Part shown: one piece after another, positions 44,331 through 56,800 of the stretch
How the letters are laid out: each line of letters opens with the position of its first letter
Numbering within the stretch: the first letter of the stretch is position 1
Assembly: GCF_019279795.1 (NCBI RefSeq)
Contig: NC_056745.1
Location: 1,488,052,757-1,488,116,756, forward strand
Source: Protopterus annectens
Taxonomy: Eukaryota > Chordata > Ceratodontiformes > Protopteridae
DNA: 64,000 nt
Direction: 5' to 3'
Program-made: the position numbers and the translations under genes
The notes under the pieces: model-generated
The model's database searches: none
The model's input: only the letters and a program-made list of their open reading frames with translations
What the model was told of the DNA's origin: nothing

Positions 44331-45215
44331 TCAGTCTCCACCTCCTTAATGCCGGTTTTAAAGGGACCACACCGCTGAGTCCAGGCTCTGTCGGCTTATC
44401 AGTCTCCACCTCCTTACTGCTGGTTTTAAAGGGACCACACCGCTGAGTCCAGGCTCTGTCGGCTTATCAGTCTCCACCTCCTTAATGCCGGTTTTAAAGG
44501 GACCACACTGCTGAGTCCAGGCTCTGTCGGTTTATCAGTCTCCACCTCTTTAATGCTGGTTTTAAAGGGATCACACCACTGAGTCCAGGCTCTGTCGGCT
44601 TATCAGTCCCCACCTGATTAATGCCGGTTTTAAAGGGACCACACCGCTGAGTCCATGCTCTGTCGGCTTATCAGTCTCCACCTCCTTAATGCTGGTTATA
44701 AAGGGACCACACCACTGAGTCCAGGCTCTGTTGGCTTACCAGTCTCCACCTCCTTAATGCTGGTTTTAAAGGGACCACACCGCTGAGTCCAGGCTCTGTC
44801 GGCTTATCAGTCTCCACCTCCTTAATGCCGGTTTTAAAGGGACCACACTGCTGAGTCCAGGCTCTGTCGGCTTATCAGTCTCCACCTCTTTAATGCTGGT
44901 TTTAAAGGGATCACACCACTGAGTCCAGGCTCTGTCGGCTTATCAGTCCCCACCTGATTAATGCCGGTTTTAAAGGGACCACACTGCTGAGTCCATGCTC
45001 TGTCGGCTTATCAGTCTCCACCTCCTTAATTCTGGTTATAAAAGGACCACACCACTGAGTCCAGGCTCTGTTGGCTTATCAGTCTCCACCTCCTTAATGC
45101 TGGTTTTAAAGGGACCACACCACTGAGTCCAGGCTCTGTCGGCTTATCAGTCTCCACCTCCTTAAATGCTGGTTTTAAAGGGACCACACCGCTGAGTCCA
45201 GGCTCTGTCGGCTTG
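44331..45215. repeat. 68-bp array, 13 units with five-unit higher-order period
   Basis: Unit CTTATCAGTCTCCACCTCCT, TAATGCCGGTTTTAAAGGGA, CCACACCGCTGAGTCCAGGC, TCTGTCGG. Variants (CTCTTTAATG with GGATCACACC; CCCCACCTGATTAATG with GTCCATGCTC; GGTTATAAA with CTGTTGG) recur in the same order five units later, giving a higher-order period of about 340 bp. It starts exactly at the C-terminal end of the PLE nuclease. Confidence 0.95.
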
Positions 45216-45387
45216 TAACCTAGCTATCCATTGCATTTCCATGTACTCTGTGCAGTTGGATATATTTCCTCCCCAAAACTATCTGTAACAAGTTGAACTA
45301 CCATAAAGCAAAATGTATGTGTCGGATTGTTTGTGACATGTTAAACTAATGCTTTATGTTTCTTCTCTAAACATATATCGTTTAGAT
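45216..45387 (-). pseudogene. PLE GIY-YIG C-terminal segment, cut off by hAT insertion
   Basis: The minus strand from 45387 reads NDICLEKKHKAL, then NNPTHTFCFMVVQLV and EEIYPTAQSTWKCN. It continues the nuclease interrupted at 47936: removing the hAT element and one TSD copy joins the two in frame. The final PTEPGLS, resembling the conserved PxGLN end of PLE nucleases, is coded by the first unit of the 68-bp array. Confidence 0.65.
45380..45387. repeat. hAT 8-bp target-site duplication, left
   Basis: GTTTAGAT, matching GCTTAGAT at 47928-47935 with one difference. 8 bp is the hAT-type TSD length. Confidence 0.7.
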
Positions 45388-46029
45388 CAGTGTTTCCAAA
45401 ACTGGGGTCCACAGGCCCCTGGGGGTCCATACGATAAACTCAAGGGGTCCACGAGCTCACTTGCACCCACCTGGCTTTTGGGCATCATCCATGACCCAAC
45501 CCTGTAAATGGAGAAAGAAAAGTTGTGCCGCTCATCCACAATTTATTTAAAAAAACAAAAAAGAAAAGAAAGAAAGAATCTTCCCTGCTTGCAGCTGAGT
45601 AAGTGGCTTAGCAGCTGCTTGCCTTAGTTTTTAGAGGAGAAGAAGGAACAACTTCCGTGTTTGTGGCTGACGCTGAGCAGCTGCTCACTTGCCCCTGTGT
45701 TTTCTGCCAGCAGATAGAAGTTGGAGGGAAATTTAAACAGCTGTTCTGTTTCCTGCAAGTAAGACAGGTCCCGTATGTATGTCGGTCACTGTATGGGTAT
45801 GGGTCTGCTCTAACAAACTGTTCTGTTCCCTGCAAGTAAGACAGGTCCCGTATTTATGTTGGTCGCTGTATGGGTATGGGTCTGCTCTCTCCCTTTTGCC
45901 AGCAAATAGAAATTAATGCAGAGCTGATGGTCAATCTGGTCGATCTTGCTGACAGAACTTGAAGGTATTTTTTTTATCAAGGCTTTAATAAGAAGTGGTG
46001 CCTGAGTGCAGCTGTCATTTGACCAGATA

Positions 46030-46620
46030 TTCACAGTGTGTGCCAGATTTTTGCCTTCTATGGTCTGTTTCGCATAAAATGGGGTTTCTCTGGCAAATCA
46101 TTGAGGACTAAAGAAAATAATAGCAGACTTTTGAGCTTTAGATTTCATACGTTTCAGAAAATTCGTATTAATTCAAAACTTGTTCTATCAACTTTCTAAG
46201 TTTATAAAAGCAATATTTAAAATGTGTCCTTAGCTTTGGCCCTTTGTTCCCCACATTATGACAGGGTTTGTCCATATTTCTTGTGCTGAAGAGGTTGAGA
46301 GGTATTTGTGTGTGTCTGTGTGTGTGTAAGAGGGAGGCAGGTATGTGTAAAAAGTAGGCAGCATACCCTTCAGCTGTCCAGGTTCTTGCAGAATGTCCAT
46401 ATTTTTGCCTCATATTTTCAGTCTATTTCTTATAAAATTGTGTTTTTCTGGAAAATCCCTGATAAATCATTGATGACTGAAATCAGAAAATAATGGCAGA
46501 CATTTGGGCATCAGACTTTATAGCCCTCAGGAAAATTTGTACTAATGCAAAACTTGTTGTTTTATTAACTTTATAAGTTTACAAGAACAAAAATTAAAAT
46601 TTGTCCTTATTGGCTCTCTG
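46030..46620 (+). repeat. Repeat R, two direct copies
   Basis: 46030-46270 and 46375-46620 share TTTTCTGG(A/C)AAATC, AGAAAATAAT(A/G)GCAGAC, AACTTTCTAAGTTTATAA-type and TGTCCTTA blocks with each other and with 31320-31600. Unclassified; no coding motif. Confidence 0.6.
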
Positions 46621-46804
46621 CCCCCACCCCCCCCATTATGGCAGGTGCATTTTTCAAGAAATTTAGTTTCAAGTACATTTTCAAGGACCTGTGAGCTTCA
46701 AGAGAAGAGAAGTTTACTGCTGCTCATGCTAAGTCTGTTTACAATGTGCAACAGATTTGTTTAGCAAATGGTATCACTGTTGTGGTGCAGCATTGTAAAG
46801 CTGT

Positions 46805-46985
46805 GTTAGTAGTACAACAGGTAGCATGCTTGCATTTTAATGCAGAAGGCTGTGGGTTCTACTCCAGCAGCATATTGATGGATTGTTGATACTGTTTTGC
46901 ATTTTTAGAGGTGCGTGCTGAAGTCCTGAATACGTCCTCTTTTGGATGAGATGCCTAGTAACTTGGAACCTGTTTTCAGTTTGCC
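46805..46985 (+). mobile_element. tRNA-headed SINE inside the hAT element
   Basis: A head of TAGTACAACAGGTAGCATGC and a B-box-like GTGGGTTCTACTCC, then TCTTTTGGATGAGATGCC, the same core type as the SINE at 17816-18195. The 3' part is short or lost. Confidence 0.65.
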
Positions 46986-47927
46986 ATCCATGCAATATTA
47001 TCAGCTTACTATTTTTTTAAGTAGGCAATTTATTCTTCAATGGCAACAGGCACTGAATTTGTAGATGAAACACTGAAATAAAGTTGTTTGCTAGCAGCAA
47101 ATTTTCATTAGTTAGAGATCTCTTTAAGGTGAAATTATTCAAATGACTTACTTCTGCAGAGATTGTGCACATTGACTGATATTGGTAGATTGTAATGACA
47201 GAAGCTTGAGTGGCCCTTTATGGTTGAAATGTTCTCAAATGGGCGGTTTTGTCATTATTGCTTCATATGTTTTTTCACTGCTCACTGGAAAAATGTGTAG
47301 AACTATACATTTAAAACATGTGCTACCAAGTGGTGCTGTATTATACAAGGGATATAATTTAATTATTGTATATGAAAATTAAATTATACAATCAGGAAGG
47401 TGAATCAAAGAACTTTTGCATCCTCCTAAAAGTGTTCGCTAGGGACCTATGCTTTGAAAACAGCCCAAAGGTAAACTTAATCCGTCACTGGCCACATGCA
47501 TTTTCTTTGAATGTGGGTTTCAGTGAATATGAGTTTCAAAGGCAGAGAAGTTGTAATGTTAAGTCTGTTTTCATTCAGACTATATTGCTTTGTTTAGATT
47601 TAGCAAATGTCTGTTTAGCTTTAGCAAATGTCCATCAGTGTTTGTGCTATAAAATTTGAAATACAAGTTTTAAATTAACTCCAGACATCTGTAATTGTAG
47701 AAGTAAAGCAGAAAACAGTATGCACACTGATAATTTTGAACAGTGTTTATGGCAGCTGGGGAAAATTAGCCAAGTAATAGGACACTGAATTGGCTGCGTG
47801 GTGGTGGTGGTGGTGGTGGTGGGGGTTGATCCAAATGTAATGTATGTGTACCGCCACCGATAGGGTCCGTCAAAATTTTTTCTTCTATAAAAGGGGTCCT
47901 CCAGCTTGCAAAGTTTCAGAACCACTG

Positions 47928-47935
47928 GCTTAGAT
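47928..47935. repeat. hAT 8-bp target-site duplication, right
   Basis: GCTTAGAT, directly after the transposon end CACTG. Confidence 0.7.
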
Positions 47936-48972
47936 GATGAAGAATATGTTCTTTGAATGCTTTGTTAGTTTTTCCAATATAAAAACAAATACATTCTTCA
48001 CATATTGCTAAATATACAAGATTGCAAGAGGTACAGTCAACACAGAGTTCAAGATTATAAACCCTTTTTGTAACTGGATGTTGGAAAGAGCCAGAACTGT
48101 TGATGTAATTACTTGCCTTGCATCTCTTGCAAGGATATGTTGCCAGACATTCAAAGCATTCTTTCTGATTTCTAAAAGGAGTATAATCACATAGAACGCT
48201 CTTTAAATTCTTGTTTTTAAAACAAAATCTTGGGTGATCTCCAACAATCTTTTTAATGTTTGGATCACTCAGCAATATCTTCCAATTATTCCTGATGACT
48301 TGACATATGTCTTTCACATCATTGCTATAAGTTAAGGTGAACCTTAATTCCTATTTTATCTATATCAGCATTGCATGTCTGTTTAGGAGTTATTTTGGTG
48401 TTGTAGGCTGAATAATAGGGGCATCCTTTTGACCTTCTCAACTCCCTGCTCTTACCAACAATTTCATCCACTTGTCTCTTGGTATAACCATGTTTTAGGA
48501 AATTATTCTTCAAAGACTCAATCGTAGTCTCATAACACATATCGCTGGTACATAATCTTGAAGCCCTAAGTATCCGTCCCATTATAATTTGTGAATAAAT
48601 ATAACTGGGTGGCATACTTGAACTGTGTAGCATATGATTTTTCCAACATTTTTTCTGATAAACCTGTGTATTAATACCATGTGCAGGACTAAGATCCAGT
48701 CTTACATCCAATAAATCAGTACTAGTTCTTGAATGCTTTATATCAAAGCTAAGAAATGAAGTTGTCTTCTCAAGGTGTGCAGTAAAGGCATCCAGTTCAT
48801 CTTCATTGTTTGCCCACAGCAAAAAGATGTCGTCAACAAAATACTTATAAAATATTATATCTTTTTTCCATGGATTCATATAATTGAAGACATATTCATT
48901 TTCCCAATGTGCCGTCACTGTATTGGAGTAGCTACTGACAGAACTTTCTAGGCATTGCCACAAGAAATTCAA
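47936..48972 (-). pseudogene. Penelope-like element: RT C-terminal half, linker and nuclease start
   Basis: The frame from 48972 starts in a degenerate RT motif B region, then HWENEYVFNYMNPW and YKYFVDDIFLLW (motif C, with the FVDD aspartates). It continues with LDVRLDLSPAHG, HMLHSSSMPPSYIYSQIIMG and FLKHGYTKRQVDEIVGKSRE. After a frameshift near 48320 come DICQVIRNNWKILLSDPN, the cysteine linker (YPCKRCKASNYI), LCVDCTSCNLVYLAICEEC and GIY-YIG CFYIGKTNKAFKEHI. It is cut there by the hAT element and resumes at 45387. 5'-truncated, with everything before RT motif B missing. A different PLE family from dimers 1 and 2. Confidence 0.9.
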
Positions 48973-49636
48973 CTGAAATAAATATGTTCATTCTTAGTAG
49001 ACGTTGTAACAACCTTGATGAAATACATACTACAATGCAAGGCACTTATAAAAATGTGTTTTTTCTGTGATATATAAATATTTTGATATTTTAAACAATA
49101 AACCCTTCTAAAAGAATGATATAGTCAGTAATAAGATGAAAAAGAGGTTTTATGTATCATGATCTAAAGCAGTCCTAACCTTATAAACAAATCCTATTTA
49201 AAAAAATAAAGAAAACCCTTCCTAAACTGATAAAATCAGTTTGATCACATTGTAAAATTGGACTAGCATCAGCGAGTTATATTCCTTCATTAAGTAGCTC
49301 TCTCTTCTATATTACTTCCTGCCTAGTTTATCTGTTATACAACTTGCCTCATATAGGCACTTCCTTCCTTCATGCTTCTGATGTGCACCTCCAAAACACA
49401 AGTTGCAACCATTCCTTGAAGAGATTAGATAATCTCTGCCACTGTCAGTAAAATTAGATGCAGTACACTCAGAAAACACTTTTTTTGTAGGACAAAAGTA
49501 CATAAATCCAATCTTTATGGCATAGTAAAACATCTGTTCTAATCTATGGAGATGCACATCCTAATCTGTTGCCTTTTTGTCAGAAAGTGACTTTACCCGA
49601 GCAGCTGTGTAACTGCATTATCAGTAGTGCAACTTA
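48973..49636. other. Unassigned DNA
   Basis: An 81-codon minus-strand frame at 49312-49557 shows no recognised domain. No other feature. Confidence 0.5.
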
Positions 49637-51780
49637 GGATCATAGGAGGTTACTAGGCTATTGGCTCTGAGGCCCTTATAACCCTAGCCAAGAATTAACT
49701 CATGTTCCAACAAGTCAGCACCATATGCCACTGTCCAGCAGGGACACAGGTGGAATCCCAGGGGTGTTTTTTCTATTCCCCATCCAGTTATCCAGGTTGT
49801 ACTTAAAAAGGTTTAATGAGGTACTATGCTTTATGTGGTGAGGAGTCTATTCCACAAAAGGGGAGTGTCTGGGACACAAATCTATCCTGCCAACAAGTCC
49901 TGTTGATGTCGCACACCAGGTTGAGGTTGCGTGTGCAGGTTGCCTGAGTGGAGCTGGACTTATAGATATGCAGTAGTCCCATCAGGGCAAGGTCTGAGAT
50001 TGCTTTGTATACCAGACAGAGGTCACCTCTGAGGACCCTGTAGAAGACTGAGTAGAGGGAGAGGGCATTTAGCCTATCTGTATAGAGTAGATGTTTGAGG
50101 CCCTAGATTCTCCGGGTGAGGAACCTCTGTGGGTATCTCCAGCTGCTGCATGTGCTTTGTGAGGTACATGCTGAAAGGGGCATTGTTCTCTATAATGGGT
50201 CTTATAAGGGAGGAATACATGGATGTTATGACTACCTTGTCCCTGGATGAAATACCCTTACTAATGAAGTGGGCCATGTAGAAAGCTTTCCTTACAATGG
50301 TGGCAATATGGTGGTCAAAAGTCAGTTTGCTATCAACCTGGGTGCCCAAGTCCCTCACAACTGACTGCGTGCTTTGGGCCTTATTATCAGTGTGATAATT
50401 TGTGGCGATGTCACTCTCCCCAAAAGGGGTGATGATAGATTTTTTGGCATTCAGTTTGAGGCCATGTTTCTGGCACCAGTCATTTGTTTGGGTGAGACAC
50501 TCGTGGAGGATGTCACATCACTAGGGGAATTGATGACAGCACCCAGCTTACAGTCATCTGCAAACTTGGTCTGCCATAGCCCACTAGATTTGGCCTGCAC
50601 CTCCAAGAAGTATATCCCAAACAGCAGAGGCCCCAAGACCGGTCCCTGGAATACACCGCTTGTTATGGGTCTACTACTTGAGGTGGCTTCCCCTATTTTG
50701 ACTAAGTGGGTTCTAAAAGTGAGCCAGTTTGCTACCCATCTGGTAACATATGGATTGTTGCCTAGTTGAGAGAGTTTATCTATTATACCTGAGTGGGGAA
50801 TAGTATTGAAGACTTTGGCCAGGTCAAGGTAGGCGGTCTGCGCTGTCTTCCCCTCATCTATGGCCTTGGCAGTCTCAAAGAAGTCGACCAAATTTAACAG
50901 CCATGACCTCCCCGTGACAAAACCAAACTGTGTGGGATCAAGTGTCTGGAGGTTGCTAGTGTTCTTGTTAATGAGGTCCATGATAATCTGCTCCATGGCC
51001 TTGCAGTTCAGGCTAGTTAGGCTGATGGGTCTATAATTGTTTGAATCAGTGGACACTCCACTTTTGTGCAAAGGGATGACAGTAGCTATCCTCCACTCAG
51101 CTGGGATGAAGCTGGTACTCAGGCTTTGGTTGACTAGGGTGCCTAATGGTGCTGCAAGTTTCTCCCTGAGTTCATGTAGGATGCAGCCTGGGATGTTATC
51201 GGGTCCCATGGAGGCTGTATTTTTTGCCTTAGATAGGGCAGTGATGACTTGCTTCCTAGAGATAAGTGGAGAGGGGCAGGTACTGGGGATGTCCCTAGTA
51301 CCTTCCCCCCTCCCCTTATCTCTAGGGAGAGGGCGGGTACTGGGGATGTCCTGTTTTACTGATGGGAGAGACAGAAAAGTGAAGTTTTCACTGAACCTGT
51401 CTGCCTGCAGGTTGGCTATATCTACAGCGTTTGTGTATGTGGTGTTCTTGACCACCAGATCTGGGTGCTTCCCTTGACACTGCAGACATATGTGAAGAAG
51501 GCCTTATGATTGCCTTTAGCAGATGTGGCCAATTTGGACTCAAAGTTTGCTTTGGAGGATTTCACTAGTTATTTGCTTGTTCAGGCTAAGGAGAGATTAC
51601 TTCCAATTAGGCACCTGCTCCTTCATGGTCCTGGACAATAATTTTTCCTTTTATTATAGGGTTTATTTATTGCAGATGTCCACCAGACAGGTTCACTCTT
51701 CCTTGTGGAGGATGATTTTGTCCTGTCTGGTATTCCTGATTCCATGCAGCTATATAAATTCTTATGGCAATGCCTGTTGT
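49637..51780 (-). pseudogene. CR1 LINE ORF2, second copy (5'-truncated)
   Basis: Same family as 34321-41594. From 51780: CMESGIPDRTKSSSTRKSEP then VWWTSAINKPYNKRK (end of endonuclease linker). RT 51455-50451: MGPDNIPGCILHELREKL, NYRPISLTSLNCKAMEQII, LDPTQFGFVTGRS, AYLDLAKVFNTIPH (motif A, N in place of the second conserved D), TSGVFQGPVLGPLLFGIYF (motif B, P for S), KFADDCKLGA (motif C). The thumb and C-terminal part follow after a shift (GTQVDSKLTFDHHIATIVRK, SSLIRPIIENNAPFSMYL). The tail with ATAGCCTAGTAACCTCC ends near 49637. A GTACTGGGGATGTCC duplication sits at about 51282 and 51337. Confidence 0.93.
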
Positions 51781-53363
51781 ACCTGTAACACAATAATCTC
51801 ATGCAAACCTGGAGACCAAATGTTAATGGAATGACTGAGACCTTGTTACGTATGCATATTAGTAACTGTAACATATTTCTGCAGAGAATTTATAAGGGAA
51901 GAGATTATATGGGCATTATGGACATTACATATATTTAGTATGAAAGGAGGCGATGACATGGATGTTACTTATAGAAAGAAGGCTGAAGACTATATGGACA
52001 TTACTTATATACTATAAAAAAGGAGATGATGTGGACATAATATGATATGTGCAGGTGTATCATATTTCACCTTGATTATAACGCATCTGCTGATACCTTT
52101 TCTTATCCTAAATCTGAGTTCATTGGCTGGGTCAGACATATTGCACACTGAATGGCCATCCCTGCCAGTAGAGCTACAGGAAGGGGTAGTACTTTGAAAT
52201 GTATTAATTTAACAGCCATTTCACTGTAGTTGCTTGCTGTGATGAAAGAAAAATTCATGACACCACACTAGAAACAGGAACTCTTTCTTTCCTAATGATT
52301 TTATTTTATTACTGTCCTTAAACACTCAAAATTGTATCATCTTTTGTTACCTCAACTCATCTGCTCATTCAGATCGAGTTTTTTGTCCGTCTTTAACACT
52401 ACATCTCCTATAATGCACTGCACAACCAAAGCTATGATCCTTCCCTGGATTATACTAGAAATTAACATTATTAAAATACAATGAGATAATGTACCACAAG
52501 AATTCTGTGGAGAATATACTAGGCAGGAGAGGAGCAAATAGTGCTACTTTGCTTTTCAGCGGGTACTCTCCTGAAATCCATTCATCCATCCAGTGCAGTC
52601 AAGTTAAATCCAAATCTGTAATCACTCCATGAACAGGCAATGCTATCCAAAGAGTTTACTGAGCAGATAGGGAAAAGAAGGAGAATTCTAGGCCTTCCTT
52701 GCATTTCACAAATGGAGTACACATCTAGGGACTCTTTAGAATTGCCACTCTGCCTTTTTCATGTTGTTCTGGTATAGAAGGAAACCAAAGTATCTACCTC
52801 ATGACCTCATTATGTATTCATATTACTAACTGTAAAATGCTTCTACAGAGAATTTATAAGGGAGAGAGAAAAATTCTAGCACAGACAAGACATGCAAATT
52901 CTGCACAAAAGGCACCCCAGCTGAGAACCAAACTGGTGAAGCTTCCGCTTTAAGGTGACAATCCTACTTACTTTGCCACCCTTTCTTGCAATAACCCTCA
53001 ATAGTTCATCATAGCATTAATCTCATGCTATGAACAGCAAAAGCTCAACCTATCCATCCCAAACTGCATCTCCTCCCATCAGAAGTAGATGCCAATTTTA
53101 ATCTGTTCTTCAAGAACATCATGACACCCATACAGAGTGTTCTGTTTAATGTTGACTCTGCCTTCCCTCTTTTAAAATTAGTAAATACTGTTGAAACTAA
53201 ATGCTGGTTCTGTTAGAGAAGATGGTCTTTGATTAGAGTACCTACTGGTTTTAAATGCTTTTTGGCCCCCATCACCACTGACTGTGGGGTCTTCTCCTTC
53301 TTTACCAAGTCGACCAAGTCCAACATTCCTCTGCTGGGCTTTCTCTGGCCCATGTTCAGGGCC
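51781..53363. other. Unassigned DNA before the gap
   Basis: A roughly 60-bp segment ending in ACAGAGAATTTATAAGGGA is present near both 51885 and 52850. 51900-52040 has short degenerate repeats around GGACATTACTTATA. 52885-52985 holds an inverted partial copy of repeat family A (listed separately). The last 150 bp before the gap are GC-richer and keep an open frame on both strands, but I recognise no domain. Confidence 0.5.
52885..52985 (-). mobile_element. Short interspersed repeat, family A, partial copy 3
   Basis: GACATGCAAATTCTGCACAA then GGCACCCCAGCTGAGAACC is the complement of the 5' part of copies at 4573 and 10461. Confidence 0.6.
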
Positions 53364-53863
53364 NNNNNNNNNNNNNNNNNNNNNNNNNNNNNNNNNNNNN
53401 NNNNNNNNNNNNNNNNNNNNNNNNNNNNNNNNNNNNNNNNNNNNNNNNNNNNNNNNNNNNNNNNNNNNNNNNNNNNNNNNNNNNNNNNNNNNNNNNNNNN
53501 NNNNNNNNNNNNNNNNNNNNNNNNNNNNNNNNNNNNNNNNNNNNNNNNNNNNNNNNNNNNNNNNNNNNNNNNNNNNNNNNNNNNNNNNNNNNNNNNNNNN
53601 NNNNNNNNNNNNNNNNNNNNNNNNNNNNNNNNNNNNNNNNNNNNNNNNNNNNNNNNNNNNNNNNNNNNNNNNNNNNNNNNNNNNNNNNNNNNNNNNNNNN
53701 NNNNNNNNNNNNNNNNNNNNNNNNNNNNNNNNNNNNNNNNNNNNNNNNNNNNNNNNNNNNNNNNNNNNNNNNNNNNNNNNNNNNNNNNNNNNNNNNNNNN
53801 NNNNNNNNNNNNNNNNNNNNNNNNNNNNNNNNNNNNNNNNNNNNNNNNNNNNNNNNNNNNNNN
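53364..53863. other. Assembly gap, 500 N
   Basis: Exactly 500 N, a conventional placeholder. True size is unknown. The 76-bp satellite starts at the first base after it, so the array may extend into the gap. Confidence 0.99.
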
Positions 53864-56800
53864 CTGAGCATGTCACTTAACCAGACACCTCTCCTGGGCT
53901 AGGAGCTGTTACATTGTTACATTAACTAACTGTGTGATTCAGAGTAAGTCACTTAACCAGACAGTGCCTGGGCTGGGAGTTGTTACATTGTTACATTAAC
54001 TAACTGTGTGACTCTCAGCATGTCACTTAATCAGAAAGCAGTCATGAGCTGGGAGCTGTTATATTGTTACATTACCTAACTGTGTAACTCTGAGCATGTC
54101 ATTTAACCAGATAGTTTGCCTGGGCTGGGAGCTGTTACATTGTTACCTTACCTAAATGTGTGACTCCGAGCATGTCTCTTAACCAGATAGCACTCCTGGG
54201 CTGGGAGCTGTTTCATTGTTACATTGCCTAACTAAGTGACTCTGAGCATGTCACTTAACCAGACAGTGCTCCTGGGCTGGGAGATGTTACATTGTTACAT
54301 TTCATAAATGTGTGACTCTGAGCAAGTCACTTAACCTGACTGTGCTCCTGGGCTGGGAGCTATTACGTTGTTACATTACCTAACTGTGTAAATCTGAAAA
54401 TATCACATAACCAGACAGTACTCCTGGGCTGGGAGCTGTTACATTGTTATATTACCTAACTGCAGACTCTGAGTAAGTCACTTAACCAGATACCTCTCCT
54501 GGGCTGTGAGCTGTTATATTGTTACATTACCTTACTGTGTGACTCTGAGTAAATCACTTAACCAGATGGTGCTCTTGTGTTGGGAGATGTTACATTGTTA
54601 CATTACCTAACTATAACTCTGAGTAAGTCACTTAACAAGACAGTGCTCCCGGGCTGGGAGCTGTTCCATTGTTACATTACCAAACTGTGTAACTCTGAGT
54701 AAGTCACTTAACCAGACAGTGCCTGGGCTGGGAGCTGTTACATTGTTCCATTACCTAATTATGTGACTCTGAGCAAGTCACTTAACCAGACAGTGCCTGG
54801 GCTGGAAGCTGTTACATTGTTACATTACCTAACTGTGTAAGTCTGAGCATGCCACTTAACCAGACATGACTCCTGGTCTGGGAGCTGTTACATTGTTATA
54901 TTACCTAACTGTGTAACTCTGAGAAAATCACTTAACCAGACAGTCTCTTGGGCTGGGAGCTGTTATATTGTTACATTACCTAACTGTGTGACTCTGAGCA
55001 TGTCATCTAACCAGACAGCACTCATGGGCTGGGAACTGTTTCATTATTACATTGCCTAACTGTGCGACTCTGAGCATGTCACTTAACCAGACAGTGCTCC
55101 TGGAATGGGAGATGCTACATTGTTACATTTCCTAAATTTGGGACTCTGAGCAAGTCCCTTAACCTGACAGTGCTCCTGGGCTGGGAGCTGTTACATTGTT
55201 ATATTACCTAACTGTGTAACGCTAAGCATGTCACTTAACCTGACAGCAGTCCTGGGCTGGGAGCTGTTACTTTGTTACATTACCTAACTGTGTGTCTCTG
55301 AGTAAGTCACTTAACAAGACAGTGCTCCTGGGCTGGGAGCTGTTACATTGTTACATTACCTAACTGTGTAACTCTGAGTAAGTCACTTAATCAGACAGTG
55401 CCTGGGCTGGGAGCTGTTACATTGTTCCATTACCTAACTATTTGACTCTGAGCAAGTCACTTAGCCAGACAGTGCCTGGGCTGGGAGCTGTTACATTGTT
55501 ACATTACCTAACTGTGTAAGTCTGAGCATGCCACTTAACCAGACACAACTCCTGGTCTGGGAGCTGTTACATTGTTATATTACCTAACTGTGTAACTCTG
55601 AGCAAGTCACTTAACCATATAGTCTCCTGGGCTGGGAGCTGTTACATTGTTATATTACCTAACTGTGTAACTCTGGGTAAACCGTTTCATCAAACAGTGC
55701 TCCTGGGCTGGGAGATGTTATATTGTTACATTACCTAACTGTGTAACTCTGAGCATGTCACTTAACCAGACAGTGCTCCTGGGCTGGGAGCTGTTACATT
55801 GTTATATTACCCTACTGTGTGACTCTGGGTAAGTCAATTAACCAGGCAGCACTCCTGGGCATGGAGCTGTTAGAGAGTTACATTACCTAACTGTGTAACT
55901 ATAAGTCACTTAACCAGACAGAGCTCCTGGGCTGGGAGCTGTTATATTGTTATATTACCTAACTGTGTAACTTTGAGCAAGTCACTTAACCAGACAACAC
56001 ACCTTGGCTGGGAGCTGTTCCATTGTTACATTACCTTACTGTGCAACTCTGAGCAAGTCACTTAACTGGACAGTGCTCCTGAGCAGGGAGCATTTACATT
56101 GTTACATTACCTAACTGTGTAACTCTGAGCATGTCACTTAACCAGACAGTGCTCCTGGGCATGGAGCTGTTAGAGAGTTACATTACCTAACTGTGTAACT
56201 ATGTCACTTAACCAGACAGAGCTCCTGGGCTGGGAGCTGTTACATTGTTACTTTACCTAACTGTGTGGCTCTGAGTAAGTCACTTAACCAAACAGTGCTC
56301 CTGGCTGGGAGCTGTTAAACTGATAAATTACCTAACTGTGTCTCTTTGAGTAAGTCACTTAAACAGAGAGTGCTCCTGTGTTGGGAGCAATTACATTGTT
56401 ATATTACCTAACTGTAACTCTGAGTAAGTCATTTAACTGGACAGTGGCCTGGGCTGGGAGCTGTTACATTGTTACATTACCAAACTGTGTAACTCTGAGC
56501 ATGTCACTTAACCAGACAGTGCTCCTGGGATGGCAGCTGTTACATTGTTACATTACCTAACTGTGTTGTTATATTACCTAACTAAGTGACTCTGAATAAG
56601 TCAATTAACCAGACAGCACTCCCGGGCTGTGAGCTCTTACAGAGTTACATTACCTAACTGTGTAACTCTGAGTAAGTCACTTAACCAGACAATGCTTTTG
56701 GGCTGAGAACTGTTACAATGTGACATTACCTAACTGTTTGACTCTATGTAAGTCACCTAACCAGACAGTGCTCCTGGGCTGAGATCTGTTACATTGTTAT

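Larger units (their letters stand above)
45388..47927. mobile_element. hAT-type DNA transposon, non-coding
   Basis: The ends are CAGTGTTTCCAAAACT (left) and, on the opposite strand, CAGTGGTTCTGAAACTTTGC (right), the CAGTGKTTCNNAAACT type seen in hAT elements of vertebrates. It is flanked by an 8-bp TSD. No transposase could be read in the 2.5 kb between, so it is a deletion derivative or has been filled by other repeats: two copies of repeat R, a SINE and a GGT run at about 47798-47822. It is inserted in the GIY-YIG domain of the surrounding PLE. Confidence 0.75.

Noticed and set aside
47798-47826. GGT trinucleotide run as a coding poly-glycine or expansion-disease-like tract
   Set aside because: Lies in non-coding hAT DNA with no open frame of note; an ordinary microsatellite.
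45388-47927. hAT transposase gene
   Set aside because: No frame over about 100 codons and no transposase motif; only termini and TSD support the hAT call.
53178-53880. Open frames of 170-230 codons across the N run
   Set aside because: Most residues are unknown because of the assembly gap; the real flanks carry no recognised domain.
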